Shown: piece by piece, positions 9,761 to 25,824 of the stretch
Layout of the letters: each line of letters starts with the position of its first letter
Numbering within the stretch: position 1 is the first letter of the stretch
From: Moniliophthora roreri
Taxonomy: Eukaryota; Basidiomycota; Agaricomycetes; Agaricales; Marasmiaceae
Direction of reading: 5' to 3'
Assembly (NCBI GenBank): GCA_001466705.2
Contig: LATX02000214.1
Coordinates: 310,001-374,000, forward strand
Length of the DNA stretch: 64,000 bases
Program-made: the position numbers and the translations under genes
Notes under the pieces: model-generated
The model's database searches: none
What the model saw: only the letters and a program-made list of their open reading frames with translations
What the model was told of the DNA's origin: nothing

Positions 9761-11091
9761 CTGAAGATTTTGCTGCGTGCGAAGTTGAGAATCGCCTGTT
9801 CGCTATCCTCCTCCACGCTCAAAATGACACGCAACCCTTCCACTGTGCCAATCTTTTCCACAAGGACAGGCGTATTTGACGAGGAGAATAGGGAGAAGGG
9901 GGCGGACAAATGGCGCAAATTGCATCGACTACGGGCTTGCAATCTGCCTAAGGATATTAGTATGTGGTCCGCAACTGAATCAATGCACTCGTCGAAATCG
10001 AGGTCCAAATACTCCAGTGACGGAAGGGAAAGGTGATTTAGGATCAAGAGAGTGCTCCGAAACGAACCGAATGTCTCGAGATGTCGAAGGCGCGGAAGCG
10101 CCGCACGATGAATGTCCTGGGTATCAACATCGTGAATGATGTCAAGAGTGCAATATCTTAGATTGACGAAGGTAGATGCGACATCGAGGAAGGCTTTCGA
10201 TGTATTCGAAGACCATGCTAGCTCCTCCAGTTGCGACCACCGAGGGACTATCGCCGGCGACAAATCGGCCGATTCAGACTCAACAAGAAGAGTCGCGTCT
10301 GTTAGATTGGGAGCCTCCCAAACTGTCGAGACATGCATTCTAGCGCCATCTGGATGACTCGATATATGAGCCTTCAGAAAAACGGAATGAAGTGAAGGCA
10401 GGTGGAGATCCGCACAGCAGAGTTGATGGTAAAGATCACATTGTGCACCGAGTGTGATGTGTACTGCATACCATCGAGTGGAATGGTGAACGAGCAGTTC
10501 AAGGACATCGGCGTTGAAAACACCCGTTTTCGGATCGTCCAATATGGCCAAACAAGAAATAGGAAGAGGATAGGATCTTGACAGCCATATTTGAAGAGGT
10601 AAAAGACTTTTTCTGTGGCGAAGAAATCCCATGATTCTCGTGTTCACTCGAACGACCGTCCATAAAGACGGCATCGACAGAACCGTACTCCGCCATTTCC
10701 GACAGGTCTGTGATAAGACCCAGGGCATTGCGTGCGGAGAGAACACGTGCGCGGCTGTATCAACTTGAATACAATGTTCAAAGATAATGGCCAAAACCTC
10801 GGAGGGCATGCGAACTAGGGGAGTGGATAGGTTCTTGCAGGAATTAAGAATGCTCCGCAAACGGGATGCCTTCATCCTTGCAGATGACGCTGCTTCCTCG
10901 TAAGCATTCGCGTGCATCTGCGCTCTCTGCATATCTGCAGTAATTTGCATCATGACCTCTGAAAGGTGATCGAAATCAAAAGCTGGGAGGCTTTCAGATT
11001 GAGCATTGGAGTCCAAGTACGCGGATAAACTATCTGCTATGTCAGTAAGAGCGGCGTGGTTGTTTGTAGGGAAGAACGAGGAGGAAGCCAT
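9364..11091 (-). CDS. F-box protein (copy 2)
   Basis: Intact 575-residue single-exon frame from ATG 11091 (MASSSFFPTNN) to a stop before 9364. Residues about 90-140 form the F-box-like segment (LVRMPSEVLAIIFEHCI, then SQTCRKWRSTVLSMPSLW), expected to bind Skp1 in an SCF ubiquitin ligase. The remainder is a leucine-rich region with degenerate repeats, which in this family presents the substrate site. An N-terminal helical stretch (MQITADMQRAQMHANAYEEA) is shared with copy 1. It lies on the strand opposite the remodeller copies and is flanked by gene X, as in unit 1. F-box genes of this type are multi-copy and fast-evolving in agaricomycetes, so duplication is typical. The target is unknown. 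Confidence 0.88.
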   Translation of the reverse strand: MASSSFFPTNNHAALTDIADSLSAYLDSNAQSESLPAFDFDHLSEVMMQITADMQRAQMHANAYEEAASSARMKASRLRSILNSCKNLSTPLVRMPSEVLAIIFEHCIQVDTAAHVFSPHAMPWVLSQTCRKWRSTVLSMPSLWTVVRVNTRIMGFLRHRKSLLPLQIWLSRSYPLPISCLAILDDPKTGVFNADVLELLVHHSTRWYAVHITLGAQCDLYHQLCCADLHLPSLHSVFLKAHISSHPDGARMHVSTVWEAPNLTDATLLVESESADLSPAIVPRWSQLEELAWSSNTSKAFLDVASTFVNLRYCTLDIIHDVDTQDIHRAALPRLRHLETFGSFRSTLLILNHLSLPSLEYLDLDFDECIDSVADHILISLGRLQARSRCNLRHLSAPFSLFSSSNTPVLVEKIGTVEGLRVILSVEEDSEQAILNFARSKIFRKLRTLHLLFREMPDDDLPLFSDVVGLVETRYRTELTDTSICQLERLSLDVMTASAEPESRLSAHLQPFQRLLRLQSDGLTLLGQVIDGKWRSKYGAAHWYADDLERVKRRWARFGCCDWLLKPEIIDLVVR

Positions 11092-11484
11092 GAACAGGGA
11101 GGTAAGAGATGCGATGAGGCCGAATGCAAATCCTGCAGTGTAAATTAGATTAAGAATAAAACATTCAGACTACAAAACGCACGGTTTATGCCAGCACTTG
11201 ATGATTATCTACCAGGCTACGACCCGCTACTCCCAAGTCCTCCACGCTGAAAGGGCAGCAAGATGAAGTTAATCATAACGATATCCGGAGCGAAGGACAT
11301 TGTCATTGCCATGCTGACTAAGATTGCCTGAAATGACAAATATTCAAGTCTACGCAAAAACTAGCTACTGACAGCTATTTAAATAATCGTAGAGACTTTC
11401 GAAACAAGTTGTGATGACCAAGCGCCTTAGTAGCTGGAAACTATTGAGCGACGCATGAATATAGGTGAGAAGACGGTCCTGAGT
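11092..11484. other. Spacer between F-box 2 and gene X2
   Basis: AT-rich non-coding sequence that should hold the F-box promoter and the 3' end of gene X2. I see no RNA gene or repeat. Confidence 0.5.
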
Positions 11485-12902
11485 TCAAGCCCAAGCCTCT
11501 AATCTTCGCTTCATATGCGAACTCTTGGGCATATCGCGTTTTGGCAGCTTGATAGCAACCACATATGATGGGACTTCTGCGTCATCCATCTCCCAATCAC
11601 TGCTGGGAAGACCTATGGGCAGCATCGAAAGACTAGATGATTGAGAGTCCTTAAATTCTGCCACAGTGTCCTCGGGAGTTGCGATAGGCAGCTGCTCTGC
11701 AGCAAAGCTCTCTGTTTCTGAAGGTGGTGGAATGGGAGCTCGATGACAAGAATGATCCTGCGACTGATCTGGTTAGAACCATAGAAACGTTAGAGCTGTA
11801 GGAGCTTACAGGATGTTCAACCTGTTCTATCTTTCTTTCCGAAACCACTGCGGGTTCCCGACCGTCTGAAAGTCGGTTGCATAATCCCAGTTCTAAATCA
11901 ACATCTTGACCAAGCTATTGGAGAATGTTACCACTGGAAAACAATTCGAAGGTTGCAAGAAACATACGGATGCAGCGGCACTTGAGTCGGCCATATAGAC
12001 AATCTTTGTTTGCCGTATCTCAACTGACAGCATCTTGAAGCGTGAAATAGATTCAATATTGGTCCATCGTGTAGGCAACTAGAACTGACCTCTCCCTTGA
12101 GATGAAGTAGCCGGATTCTCTCTGATATTCGTATGATGTTTCGGATAGCAACCGGATCTTCAGCTGCCACGCTTATACCCGAAAGTTCCTCTGCCAACGA
12201 CGATACACCTTCCTGTAGACTTTGAAACACATGAGCATCGAATCAACGTACGTTCTATGAAGTACGTACCTACGATGTTCATCCATGAGTTTTTTGAATC
12301 GCACTCTACCCTTGGATATACGCGAAATAGCTTCGTCTGCCGCCAAGCTCTCCAACGTTTGCAGGACGAGCATCAAGCTCGCTATACACTTCGCCAGGGA
12401 CTCTATCGGATCCGTCATGCCCTCCACTAATGCCATCGATCTCGGCGGCTCCTCTGTGATGTTAAAGTCTACTGAAGGACTACGTCTCCGCCTGCGTGTC
12501 CAAAAGTGTCCTATGACAGGATACACAAAGATGCTGATCATTTCAGCTACATGTCCACCTATTGTCGCCAAGTTAGTCGCGAACAGTAATGCGACAGTCT
12601 GCCATAGTGCCAGGTGGCAGTCGAAATCAACAATATCGACTCCTAACACAGCGAGATTATATTCCTCTGAGCACGACGCAAGCGCATGTTTTGCACCAAT
12701 TTACAGCCTAGAATATCGAATTAACGGAGGTGCATTTCAGAGTAGTCGTGTTGATGAGGATTATCATACCTTCTACCTTGGGAGTCTGAGTATGAATCTG
12801 AAGGTACCATGCGTGTGGTGGGCAAGGATTTCTGGCTCCGACGAGAGATACTACCGTGGCGACGATGTCACATCTCTTCAAGAATTGTGGATCAAATGAC
12901 AC
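11485..12902 (-). CDS. Gene X copy 2: membrane protein of unknown function
   Basis: I do not recognise this family. On the minus strand, plausible GT-AG introns connect the following. Exon 1 has FDPQFLKRC, then ARNPCPPHAW, then TPKVE. The next exon runs EEYNLAVLGVDIVDFDCHLA into a hydrophobic stretch (ALLFATNLATIGGHVAEMIS) followed by a basic cluster (RRRRR). Then come helical exons (EGVSSLAEELSGISVAAED; ISERIRLLHLKGE) and a C-terminal exon ending KRRLEAWA with a stop at 11485. One to two membrane segments followed by Arg residues suggest an anchored protein with a cytoplasmic helical tail. The 5' end is unresolved: the first exon's frame opens at GTG with no in-frame ATG, so an upstream exon is missing or the model is wrong there. 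Copy 1 at 3756-5151 has a 2-bp frameshift, so this is the better copy. Confidence 0.55.
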
Positions 12903-13532
12903 GAGCAGGGAGGCGTTTTAGGGTGTGTACGGGCGTCTAGTCTGTGATTGTGCCGAATGTCGTGAGTATATGAATTATTCATATAATGACACCGCCAACC
13001 TTGAGAGTGGAAGTGTAAGAACTTGTGATCCCGCGTCTGTGTATCTTCGAGTTGACAAACGGTGGAGCTGGCAATCAAACATTGTGCTTCGCGATCGACC
13101 TAGCAGAACCTCAGCCAGCAGACCGATTCTTGGCAATCTTTGGGACATGGTGGATCCCAGGAGTTCTATAGGGTCTTTATCAGAGGCAAACAATGAAAGT
13201 TCAACCAACTCACCTACTAGCTCCGAGTGATCGATCAACTCCCTCCGGGGTTCCTCGACTGGAAAGTTTATCCACCTTTCCATTCATTCAGAATTTTCTC
13301 CACAATGGCTGAGATTGGATTGGCTTTTCGTTTCTGTACGTGATATTCTTGAGGACTCGAGTATGGAATAGGTCAAAGAGCTGGAGAGCCAATGGCCTGA
13401 AATGGCCCTCGGGTCGCCACTGATCCTGCCCTAAAGTGCACAGCCACGAATTAAACCGTCAAACGCGTCTATATATTGCTCTTGTCTTGTTCTCTGCCAT
13501 TTTCACACCCCTACATCTGAGAGTCTGTGAGA
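12903..13532. promoter_or_regulatory. Shared upstream region of gene X2 and the remodeller
   Basis: Divergent spacer, partly conserved with 5152-6233 in unit 1. The 75 bp before the remodeller ATG include CGTCTATATATTGCTCTTG, whose TATATAT at 13469 is a candidate TATA element. The copies at 6.2 and 8.1 kb have lost four of those bases (CGTCTATTGC). No other gene is seen: the minus-strand open frame at 12975-13283 resembles nothing known. Confidence 0.5.
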
Positions 13533-17406
<3,874 letters not shown>

Positions 17407-17550
17407 CGGCCCTGTTAGATTTCCTGGTCTTCTTGATATATCTTGTCAAATCCACGGTACAAACCATTTACATCCGCATTTTATACCCGTATAATCGTAC
17501 ATACATATTCACAAAGCAAAATGTAGAACATGATAGAAATAGATACAACA

Positions 17551-20500
17551 TTACATCTGATTGTCCCCGCTATTGTTATGGTTGGAAGCGCCATTTGAAT
17601 GTACATGACGTCTCATGAACGATAAAAACTCGTCTTCTAGTGCTGAACGATTTGGGTTCGTTGATAAGGAACTACCAAAGCCCATTCCAGGGCTACCAAA
17701 GGGGGGCTGGACCTGTGCTTTACCAAACGACCGTAGTCCTTTGGTCTGCGCAAGAAAGCTGAAATCCCGTTCAAAGGATGACGGAGGTAAATGCGACCAG
17801 TGGTCATGATTAAACGGTTTGTTTTGTGAAACGCCCATTGACGGGAATGACGAGGACGGGTTCCACGAGGACAAACCACCCAAACCGCCGTTCGAGAAAC
17901 CAGGACGAGAGAAAGTTCCAATACCGTCATTATGTGGTCGTGAATGTCTTTGAGCAAGGAAATCCATGAAACTGGAGTAGAGCTCTGAAAGACGTCTCTC
18001 GTCTTCGGTTTTATCGGCACCATTTGTCGGACCGGACGATTGGGATCCCATGGAATGAGGCATCTGGGGCTGTGATTGCAGGTTTTGACCTCCTCCCCAT
18101 GTACCTAGACCTGACGCATTCGGGTCGTAACCCATCCGAGCCTGAATACCGCTGCCACCGCCACCGCCACCGCCCACACCCTGCGCTTCACCCCAAGGGA
18201 ACGACATGGGTGTATTTGCATCTTGGTTTGGCACCCAGTTCATAAGAGGTTCTTCAGCCATTCCACCTCCATTCAAATAATGAAGCAACGACGGATGCAC
18301 TTTTTCGCCAGGAGGCAAAATTGAATTGGAACTGCTTCCTTGAACGAAATCCTCGGTGGCACTTGCAAAGTCGAACCCCAAATCCATGTCCGTATCCATG
18401 GAAGCAACGTTTAATCCACCCATGGCAGTGCCTGTTGTACCTGCACCAAACCCGAATCCCATCGCAGCGTCGAAACCTGTTCCGGTGAGATCCATACCCA
18501 TGCCAAAGTCGAGGTCAATGTCGTTGGTAGCAGTGGGTTGCAAAGGTGTAGGTGTGTCTTGGGAGACGGGAGCTGAGGGACGCTCTTCAGATATCGCAGA
18601 TGCGTCCATCGCGCTGGAAGGTTCTGAAGGCCCACTTGCCAAAATAGTCGAAGTAGCCGGAGACGTAGACACATTCTCTGCACCTCCTCCTCCTCCAGCC
18701 GAATCCACACTGGGCGACTTTCTCTTTTTAATCTTGGTTCCCTTCTTTGCCCTCAACACCCTCGTCTGGCCACCAAACAACTCCAACTCATCTTCCACAT
18801 CCGAATCATGCGAATGTTTTGTTGTGGGAGTCGGTGAGAACAAGTTGGGGTCAAGTTGACCTGGCGAAGGAGACAAGTCTTGTGGAGTAGGTTGTGACTC
18901 GGGTGACGTTGCTGCAGACTTTGATTGATCTCTCTCTTTGCAAAAGCCTTCGTAAGATTTGACCGCCTTGTCTTTGAGACGCTTTAATACCAGCTAGAAG
19001 GTGATAGTGAGTGAATACAATCTCTTCATGGAGAGGGAGGCAAAAAAAAACGAACAAAAGCTACTTTATTCCGTTTTGACGTCGACGAACACTTTTCAAA
19101 GAGGTCAACCGCGAGTTTAATATCCATCAACGCAGATGGCGCGAGTGTGGAGTTGGGCGATCTAGTGACGACGGTGCCTAGTACTACCTGTTGAACGGTT
19201 AGTTTATCAACATCCTCCTGATAATGAAGAGATATGGACACTGACTGCAGCACTAAAGACATGATACATCAAGAACCATACTCTCCCCGCCATTTCAGCA
19301 CACCTATCAAACATATGCACAGCTGCCTTCACGATGATACTAGCACCTCGATACGCAGCCAAAAATGATGGTGCGAACGGAGAGAGGAAAGGGTTGGAGG
19401 GAAAAGTGAGCATGGCGTGTGCGAAGAAGGAACGGTGGAGGTAGAGCATGGCTAGTTACGTTGCAAAGTTAGCTCTGTATATTTGAAGGAAAACAGAGAA
19501 ATATAGATACGTACTGACAGTCCTGAACTGGCTCGTGTAAAAGTCCCTCAATGCCAGTCCACTACTTCGATAAACCTCTTCTCCGTCTTCCTCGATACTA
19601 ACGTAAGGCTTGAAGCCAGATGGAAGTCCACATTCTCGCACCTGTAAAAAGTGTCTGTCAAAAACCCGCCCCTCATAAAACGAAGAATGTAGATCTGCGA
19701 ACCTGTCGATCCAGGTCCAATACAGTGGCATAATTAGGTGCCTTGGCAGTCAGTGTCGCATTGATCACCTGCATAAAACAATCTCGAGAAAACTTGTGTT
19801 TCGTTCTCCAGACTACTCAAATCCATAAACTCCCGGCCCTCAAAAAGCAATTGAAAAAGATACGTACAGCCATCAACAATGACCTCCTCGCTAGCTTCAC
19901 CAGAAGACACTGTTTTTAGGGTGGCATCTTCGTCGAGCGGAAACTCGACATCTGTAAATGACAGGTGTACCGAAGGAGGACGCCCTAGTGCGAGACTCTT
20001 TTGTTTGATAGATCATTAGTCAGGTCAAACTCAGAGCCCGGAAATCCAACCACGTACATGACTAACATCAGCCGAAAACACCTCCCACCACAACGCTCTT
20101 CGTTTTTGTACCGTCCTAGGATCCATCCCCCATCGTGCTGGGTCCCTATCTATTCATTACAATTAGTCGAACACCATTCGCACTCACAAACAAAAAACAT
20201 ACGAAACCCAGCACCCTGCGCAACCTTGACCGCCAAACTCACCCCTGACCACGCCGAATCCCTCGAATACTTTCTCCCCGTCATCGTTATATACGTCGCC
20301 ATCAACCCAAGCGCACGTACAGTATCTTCTGCCGAATTCGTCATGTGTGTAGAGTCGGACCCAAGTATCATTGCTCGCATGCCCAATGAGAACCAAGCTT
20401 CTGATTCTTGAATGTATTTTCCGTTTTTGAGAGATAGATCGAAAAAGGCTCCAAGGGCAAAGACGAAGAATGTTGCTGAGAGAAGGTGGGATGTTGGTGT

Positions 20501-21763
20501 GGATGTGGAAGAGTCGCGAGAGGTGTAGATCTGGCCTAGGACACCTTCATCTGGAATGGTTGGATCGCCCAACAAGTCATCTTTTGTTAGAGGTCTGAAA
20601 AACATGGCTGCATGGTCGATATATGATTGGGCAAGTGATTTGCCTCGGTCACGCGGAGGTAAGTGCGTAAGGAGTGACTGAAGAGTATCTTGACCTCCTT
20701 GGGAGGACTCGGGAGAGTTGGCGTTTAGAGATGTCTGTGGTGAGCCCGGTGATAAACCATTGGTGCCAAAGTTGCCAGCAGCCAAGGCGTATATTTCAGG
20801 AGGCAGAGCATCAGGTATATCGGAAGTGGAGGTATGCACGGCTGAAAGGGCTGCCGTTGTTGTTGATGTGACCGTTTCCGATGGGTTCGGAGTCGAGGCA
20901 ATCTGTGGATCCATATTTAATCCGGATTCAGAGCTAGTTCCGTCTTCTTCGAGATACTCTTCACCGGCCTGATAATACATATTATCTATGTTAGCGGAAA
21001 AGAACCGAAGACTGGCCAGATATAACTTGCCAGAATCATCATCTCACTTCCCGCCGACCTCCCAAAATACTTGAGCTCTCCTTCTTCATCAAGCGTTAAA
21101 GTACCCAACGTGTCCAACGCTGTCGTGTCTACCTTCTCTCCTGCTCTCGTATTATTACCACCACTACCACCAGGAGTTCCAGATCCTTCTCCCACCTCAT
21201 CTACGGGACTCGTTACCTCCTCCGAACGTGATCTCGTACTTTTTCCTTCACCCAAAGTCTCTGCTCCAAATTTAATCTTTAAAAGCTCATCACCCAATAA
21301 CGGATGTCTCTCGTTTGATACCGCAGCTTGCATAATCGCCAAGGCATCTTCCAAAGCCCGAATTCGCCCTGACATTGTTGATATTTTGGAATGTAGGGAA
21401 TTTGTGGATGCGAGGATGAATCTAGGTTTGGTCCTCATCAGCCCCGACGCACACGAAAGAGAGATAGACATACCTCGTCCCAACACCAGCCTCTAATATC
21501 CCACAAGGACATATACTCTCGCATCCTCTTCTCATACACGAGCTACATGGTACTTTTTTATCGCATCGGAGTTTAAGGCGACGGCATTCTGCACATGATA
21601 ATTCACCTATATCATCGCCCAGGTCAGAGACCACAGATCCCCGGAAATAAGGAAAACAGAATGATGCACCTCGTAACCTCTTTTGCTCAATATCCTTCAT
21701 CTCCTCTACTGTAAGCTTCTTCTCCCTTCGTCTAGAGGATTTCGCCGTCGTTTCGGGAGGCAT
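17551..21763 (-). CDS. Zn2Cys6 fungal transcription factor
   Basis: A nuclear sequence-specific regulator. It starts at ATG 21763 (MPPETTAKSSRRREKK). After a first intron the second exon carries the binuclear zinc cluster CAECRRLKLRCDKK, then CSSCMRRGC with the last Cys in ESIC (21525-21615). A helical linker (ISTMSGRIRALEDALAIMQ) is probably the dimerisation coil. At 20150-20850 is the fungal-specific transcription factor middle domain (SYIDHAAMFFRPLTKDDLL, then GLMATYITMTGR, then SGVSLAVKVAQGAGFRM), continuing through small exons (DPARWGMDPRTVQKRRALWW near 20120). The last exon (17551-18876) is low-complexity, rich in Gly, Ser, Asn and Asp, with DLDFGMGMDL-like acidic patches that suit an activation domain, and ends FMRRHVHSNG. 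It is convergent with the remodeller gene and lies upstream of a P450 and an FAD oxidase, which it might control. Its target is unknown. Confidence 0.88.
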
Positions 21764-23109
21764 GGTGTAAAGTGCACGAATAAAGTGAGAAACGTATCGT
21801 CGGCTCGCTTCCCTTCAATCCTACTCGCCCTCCTTGTGCTAGTCCAGGTTGCGATATGGTGTATTGAGAGACGGGTCGGCAAGATCGGTACGCGTGCGAG
21901 AGAGATGACACCCATATATGACACTGACATTTTTGGTTCGGACATAAGCAGGAAGCGGAGGGTTCTGATTGGCTGAGTTTTTTGCAATTCTTATTATTAT
22001 TATTTAGTCGGCCGCGGTCTGCGCCAACCCGGCAACCCTATACAAAAGTCGTTACTTGACGTAAAGAGCTTTGTAAAAGCCTTTGAAGTTCAACTTTTTT
22101 ATATCTCAAGAATCCCGTACATCCAACTAAATCGCTAACCCGGGCCCATTTAATTTACTAATGACACCGAGTAATAGATAGAGATCCGCGAGAAGCTTGA
22201 CAATGTCGAGTTGTTTGATAGTGACAGTGAGGATTTTCCGACGAACGAGTTATCATCTGCAGAACAGGCGTGATGATTTTGGGTGTACATGCTTCGTTGG
22301 GAATGGATTCTGTCGTCGACAATGAGACACAGACTGGTTAGAAAAAGGTGCTGCTGTTACGTACCGAGTATACCAGCCATAGGCGTCATCCGAATCTCAA
22401 CCTGCTCAACGATCGCAAGGAAGGGTGTTACGCCTGCATGAGAGTCACATTCATCGCGACGGTCCTGAATGTCCGAGGAAACTCGAGAAGGAGCAGCAGC
22501 GGTGAATGTAACAGCGGCCAGAGCCAGAGCGACGATGAATAACCGGAGAAACGACTGGTGGAGGATTGACCATGGGTTCGGATAGTCTTGATTTTATATC
22601 CATATTTTTCTGACCAATTCCAAAGGTGAAGCAAAGACGAATTCGACAAAGCATGCCCGATACTCGATTGTACCTCAATCACAAGCTGAGGCGATTGCAA
22701 TCAGAGTATTGTTGCATCCTCTGGGTCAATTTCTTGCTCCGCGAGGGGATGTGGACTACTTGGAGCATTAGTACCGCTCTTTCTAACAATGCTGGGAATA
22801 CTCACCAGGTAATGGTTCACAGCTTCTCTACGTGAACAGCAGCTCGGCGCTTATAATAGTGGATCCGTAATCCTAATACACGCCGGCCGTTCCTGTAAAT
22901 ATCACTGGGACACCGGACCTAGACTGCAATGTTCACCCTCATGACACGCACAAAATGGGGCAACTCCAACTCCCAGCCTTCGATGTATTCAAAGGAACAA
23001 GCTGTGATATAAATAAGTGCCTGCCTGGGGTATCGTACAACGCGAACAGTAATAAAATCCTACTTACAATAGATATACAGTAATACATCGATTCGCGAAA
23101 AGAATCACC
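21764..23109. other. Intergenic region upstream of the transcription factor
   Basis: No confident gene. Small open frames at 22348-22835 lack domains or codon continuity. The region must hold the transcription-factor promoter at its left end and P450 3' sequence at its right end. Confidence 0.5.
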
Positions 23110-25359
23110 TCATGCAACGCATCTAACAATCAACGGCAATTGTGCCGCCTTCTCCGGGTCACTCTTCAATACCGGTCTCTGCACGACTCCTGCCTTCCTA
23201 CCCATCTCCTCCTTAGGTACCCCAAGCTCAAACTCGAAAGCTTTTACGAGCACGAAGATTATACATTTCAGTCTAAACGACGATGTCCAAGTCAGAGAGC
23301 GAAAAGTGGGGCTATAACCAACGAAGAGTAAACTTACTCGACCAACGAGAACCGCCAACCGATACAGCTCCTAGCGCCACCGAGGAACGTCAACATATGA
23401 CTCCACACACCAGGTACATTACTCGCTGCGACAGTCGAGGGCAAGTTATCCCAGCGGTCAGGTCTGCAAAGTCTCAGTGTCAGGTTTCAAGTGAAACGAT
23501 ATTGCCAATGCAAAGACTTACTTGAACTCTTGCGCATCCTCACCCCAGATCTTCCTACTCCGATTAATAGCTTGAATATTGATGAAAATTGTCTGTCCCT
23601 TCCTGATACGGACATGATCCTTTGTCTTGCCATCCTTCCCGACATAACCTTCACCAAGAGGGATGATGTCGTCTTTGACAGCAACTCTGGTCGTCGAAGG
23701 CACGGGCGGGTATAGTCGAAGCACCTCGCGGACAAACTTGTCTAGGTAGGGTAAGCCATTTAGCTCGTCCATGGTTGGTTCGGACGATGATATCGATAAC
23801 AGCTCTTCGCGAAGTTTGGATTGTATTTCGGGGTATTGGGTGAGGAAGTAGAGAGCCCAAGTGGCTGCGGTACTGTAACGGATATAGGTCAATCTCGAGT
23901 TGAAGCGAGGTTACGAGAGAAGGGTACCTTGTGGTTTCGTGGCCTGCTGCAAGGAACGTCGGCACCTCTGCGATATAATCAGTTGTCAGGTAGTTCTCAG
24001 AGAACGCGATAGACGACATACGAGCTAAAACATCCTCATCGCTCATGCCTCCCAGCTTTTCATTCTGCTCTTGCATATTAGAGCGGACGAGCAATGAAAG
24101 AAGGTCCGTTTCGGTTCCTTTTTCGTTCGCTTGGTTCACCTTGGCATCCTTCAGCAGTTGGCCTCCAATCCGGAACATAGTTTTGCGTGAAGATTTCGTG
24201 ACGCGGTTTCGAGCAGTAGGCTGTACACAAATCGAGTCAAGTGGGGAGTGGGCACTGTAATGACACCCACAAGTTGAATCGACCGTAGTATTGGCAAATG
24301 CCCCTGTAACATTGGCCAGACGCCGAAACTTGACGTTTGAGCAAATAGTGTTGTGAATGCTTCATTTAACTCGTTCGGTTTGCCAGAAAGAGATGAAAAT
24401 GTATAATTGAAGCCTGTAGGGTCGATGACGTTCACCGCTTGTAGACATCGTGAGTCTGCCAAGACCATACCTGCGAGACCAATAATGTCCAACGTCATCC
24501 TGCTCAACCATGAGAGGGCGTCAAGACGAGCTTCTCCATTCTCTGCTTCATTTATTTCAGATTTCCAGACGTCTCTAAGCTACAAATGTATTTAGCATTG
24601 AATGGGCGGCTTCAAGGGTACAGGAACGTGGATAACACACCTCATTAGATTTCTCGGTGAAAATTGACGTGAGTTGCCGAATCTGTGCAGGGCCAAACGC
24701 TGGGTTCTTCGTGTTCATGAGCATACTTAGATGTTTAAAAAAAATGGCCCAAAAAAGCGTACCATAACCTTGCGCTGGAACTTGTGCTTGTCCTCTTCCA
24801 CGCCTAGTATGCCTGGAAAATCCTCAAGTTTCCTCGCCAGTGGATTGATGCTCACAAACGCACCATTGCCCAAAAGCTGGCTCAAAGCCCACCTCGACAT
24901 CTCTAGCTTCTGGTAATCGTAATGGTTCATCAGGATATGGTTCAGCGCCTTTGTATCCGTTGTGTACAATCGATTAGCCTGAAAGATTTTCCCGTAAGCG
25001 GTATTAAAATTACAAGAAAGCCCACACGTACGCCCAAAAAGGCCCTATATCGGATCGTAGGACCATATGCTTCGACCCATTTTTCATGAAGGACCGAGTT
25101 TTCCTGGACACCTCAATCATTAGCCTTCCAATCACCAAAAAACCCTCGGCTTGACTGAGCTCACCGCTCTAAAGATCTGTTTTAGATTCCCCCAAAATAA
25201 GTTATCGTTCGGCGGTCCAGGAAGATCCAGCAGAGGCGAAGTAACCAATTCTTCCCATAAATGTCGAACAAGAAAATAGATTCCGTATAGACAAGAAGTA
25301 ATAAGGGTATAGGTGAGAATAGTGAGAATCATTGTTGATAGTAAGTCGTTGCATCGCAT
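23110..25359 (-). CDS. Cytochrome P450 monooxygenase
   Basis: A heme-thiolate monooxygenase anchored in the ER, needing a P450 reductase. The N-terminus (ATG 25359) has a hydrophobic anchor ([20 protein letters not shown]) followed by the proline hinge [15 protein letters not shown]. Later exons give the I-helix oxygen motif AGHETTR (about 23940), the K-helix ExxR in [12 protein letters not shown] (23715-23740), the PERF-like PDRW, and the heme-binding loop [14 protein letters not shown] (23345-23385) with the Cys ligand. The C-terminus is PLIVRCVA, stop at 23110. All diagnostic motifs are present and I see no frame damage across the multiple short introns, though I did not splice every junction. 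The CYP family cannot be assigned by eye. It lies head-to-tail with the FAD oxidase at 25825-27614, so a shared pathway is possible. Confidence 0.9.
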
Positions 25360-25379
25360 GTCTGGCTCGACATTCTCGT

Positions 25380-25387
25380 CTTATATA
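25380..25387 (-). promoter_or_regulatory. TATA box of the P450 gene
   Basis: Reading the minus strand, TATATAAG lies about 20-30 bp before the ATG at 25359. This is close for a TATA element, so the 5' UTR would be very short or the start could be the next Met (MILTILTY). Confidence 0.4.
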
Positions 25388-25824
25388 GCTGGTGGGACGT
25401 AGAGATGGCTGAGTTTGAACCGCCGGTCGGATATCCCGACGGAAACAGCTTTGGGCGCTTGGACTCTCTCTGATCTCAGCGCTCATCGGATGGCCTTCAA
25501 TGGGATGATGTATGACGGTCTATCGCAATTCGTGTGCTCAAATCACAGGCTTCAAGGCTCTCAAACCATTATACTCCTTCCTTCACGCTGAGCTGCTAGA
25601 AGAGTAATATCTGGGTTATACACAGACTCAGGTAAAATTTAATGCGAGGTAATGATCCCGAGGAAAAATGCAATCATTTAAGATATAAACTATTACAAGA
25701 GCTTTTATGCTACATATAAATACCGCACCACTACAAGAGATAATTACAGCGGTATATAACTTGGCGCTAATTATATCGCAAAAAGATTGCGTGGGGTTCA
25801 ATGAAAATAAGTGAGTGTGTGTAT

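Noticed and set aside
11470..11500. tRNA T-arm (GAGTTCAAGCCC)
   Set aside because: No matching acceptor, D or anticodon arms; the bases overlap the stop codon of gene X2.
12708..12902. Simple start of gene X at 12902
   Set aside because: That codon is GTG with no in-frame ATG upstream in the open frame. I kept the exon but not the start.
12975..13283. Minus-strand 102-codon frame between gene X2 and the remodeller
   Set aside because: It is disrupted in the parallel spacer of unit 1 and resembles no protein; likely promoter sequence.
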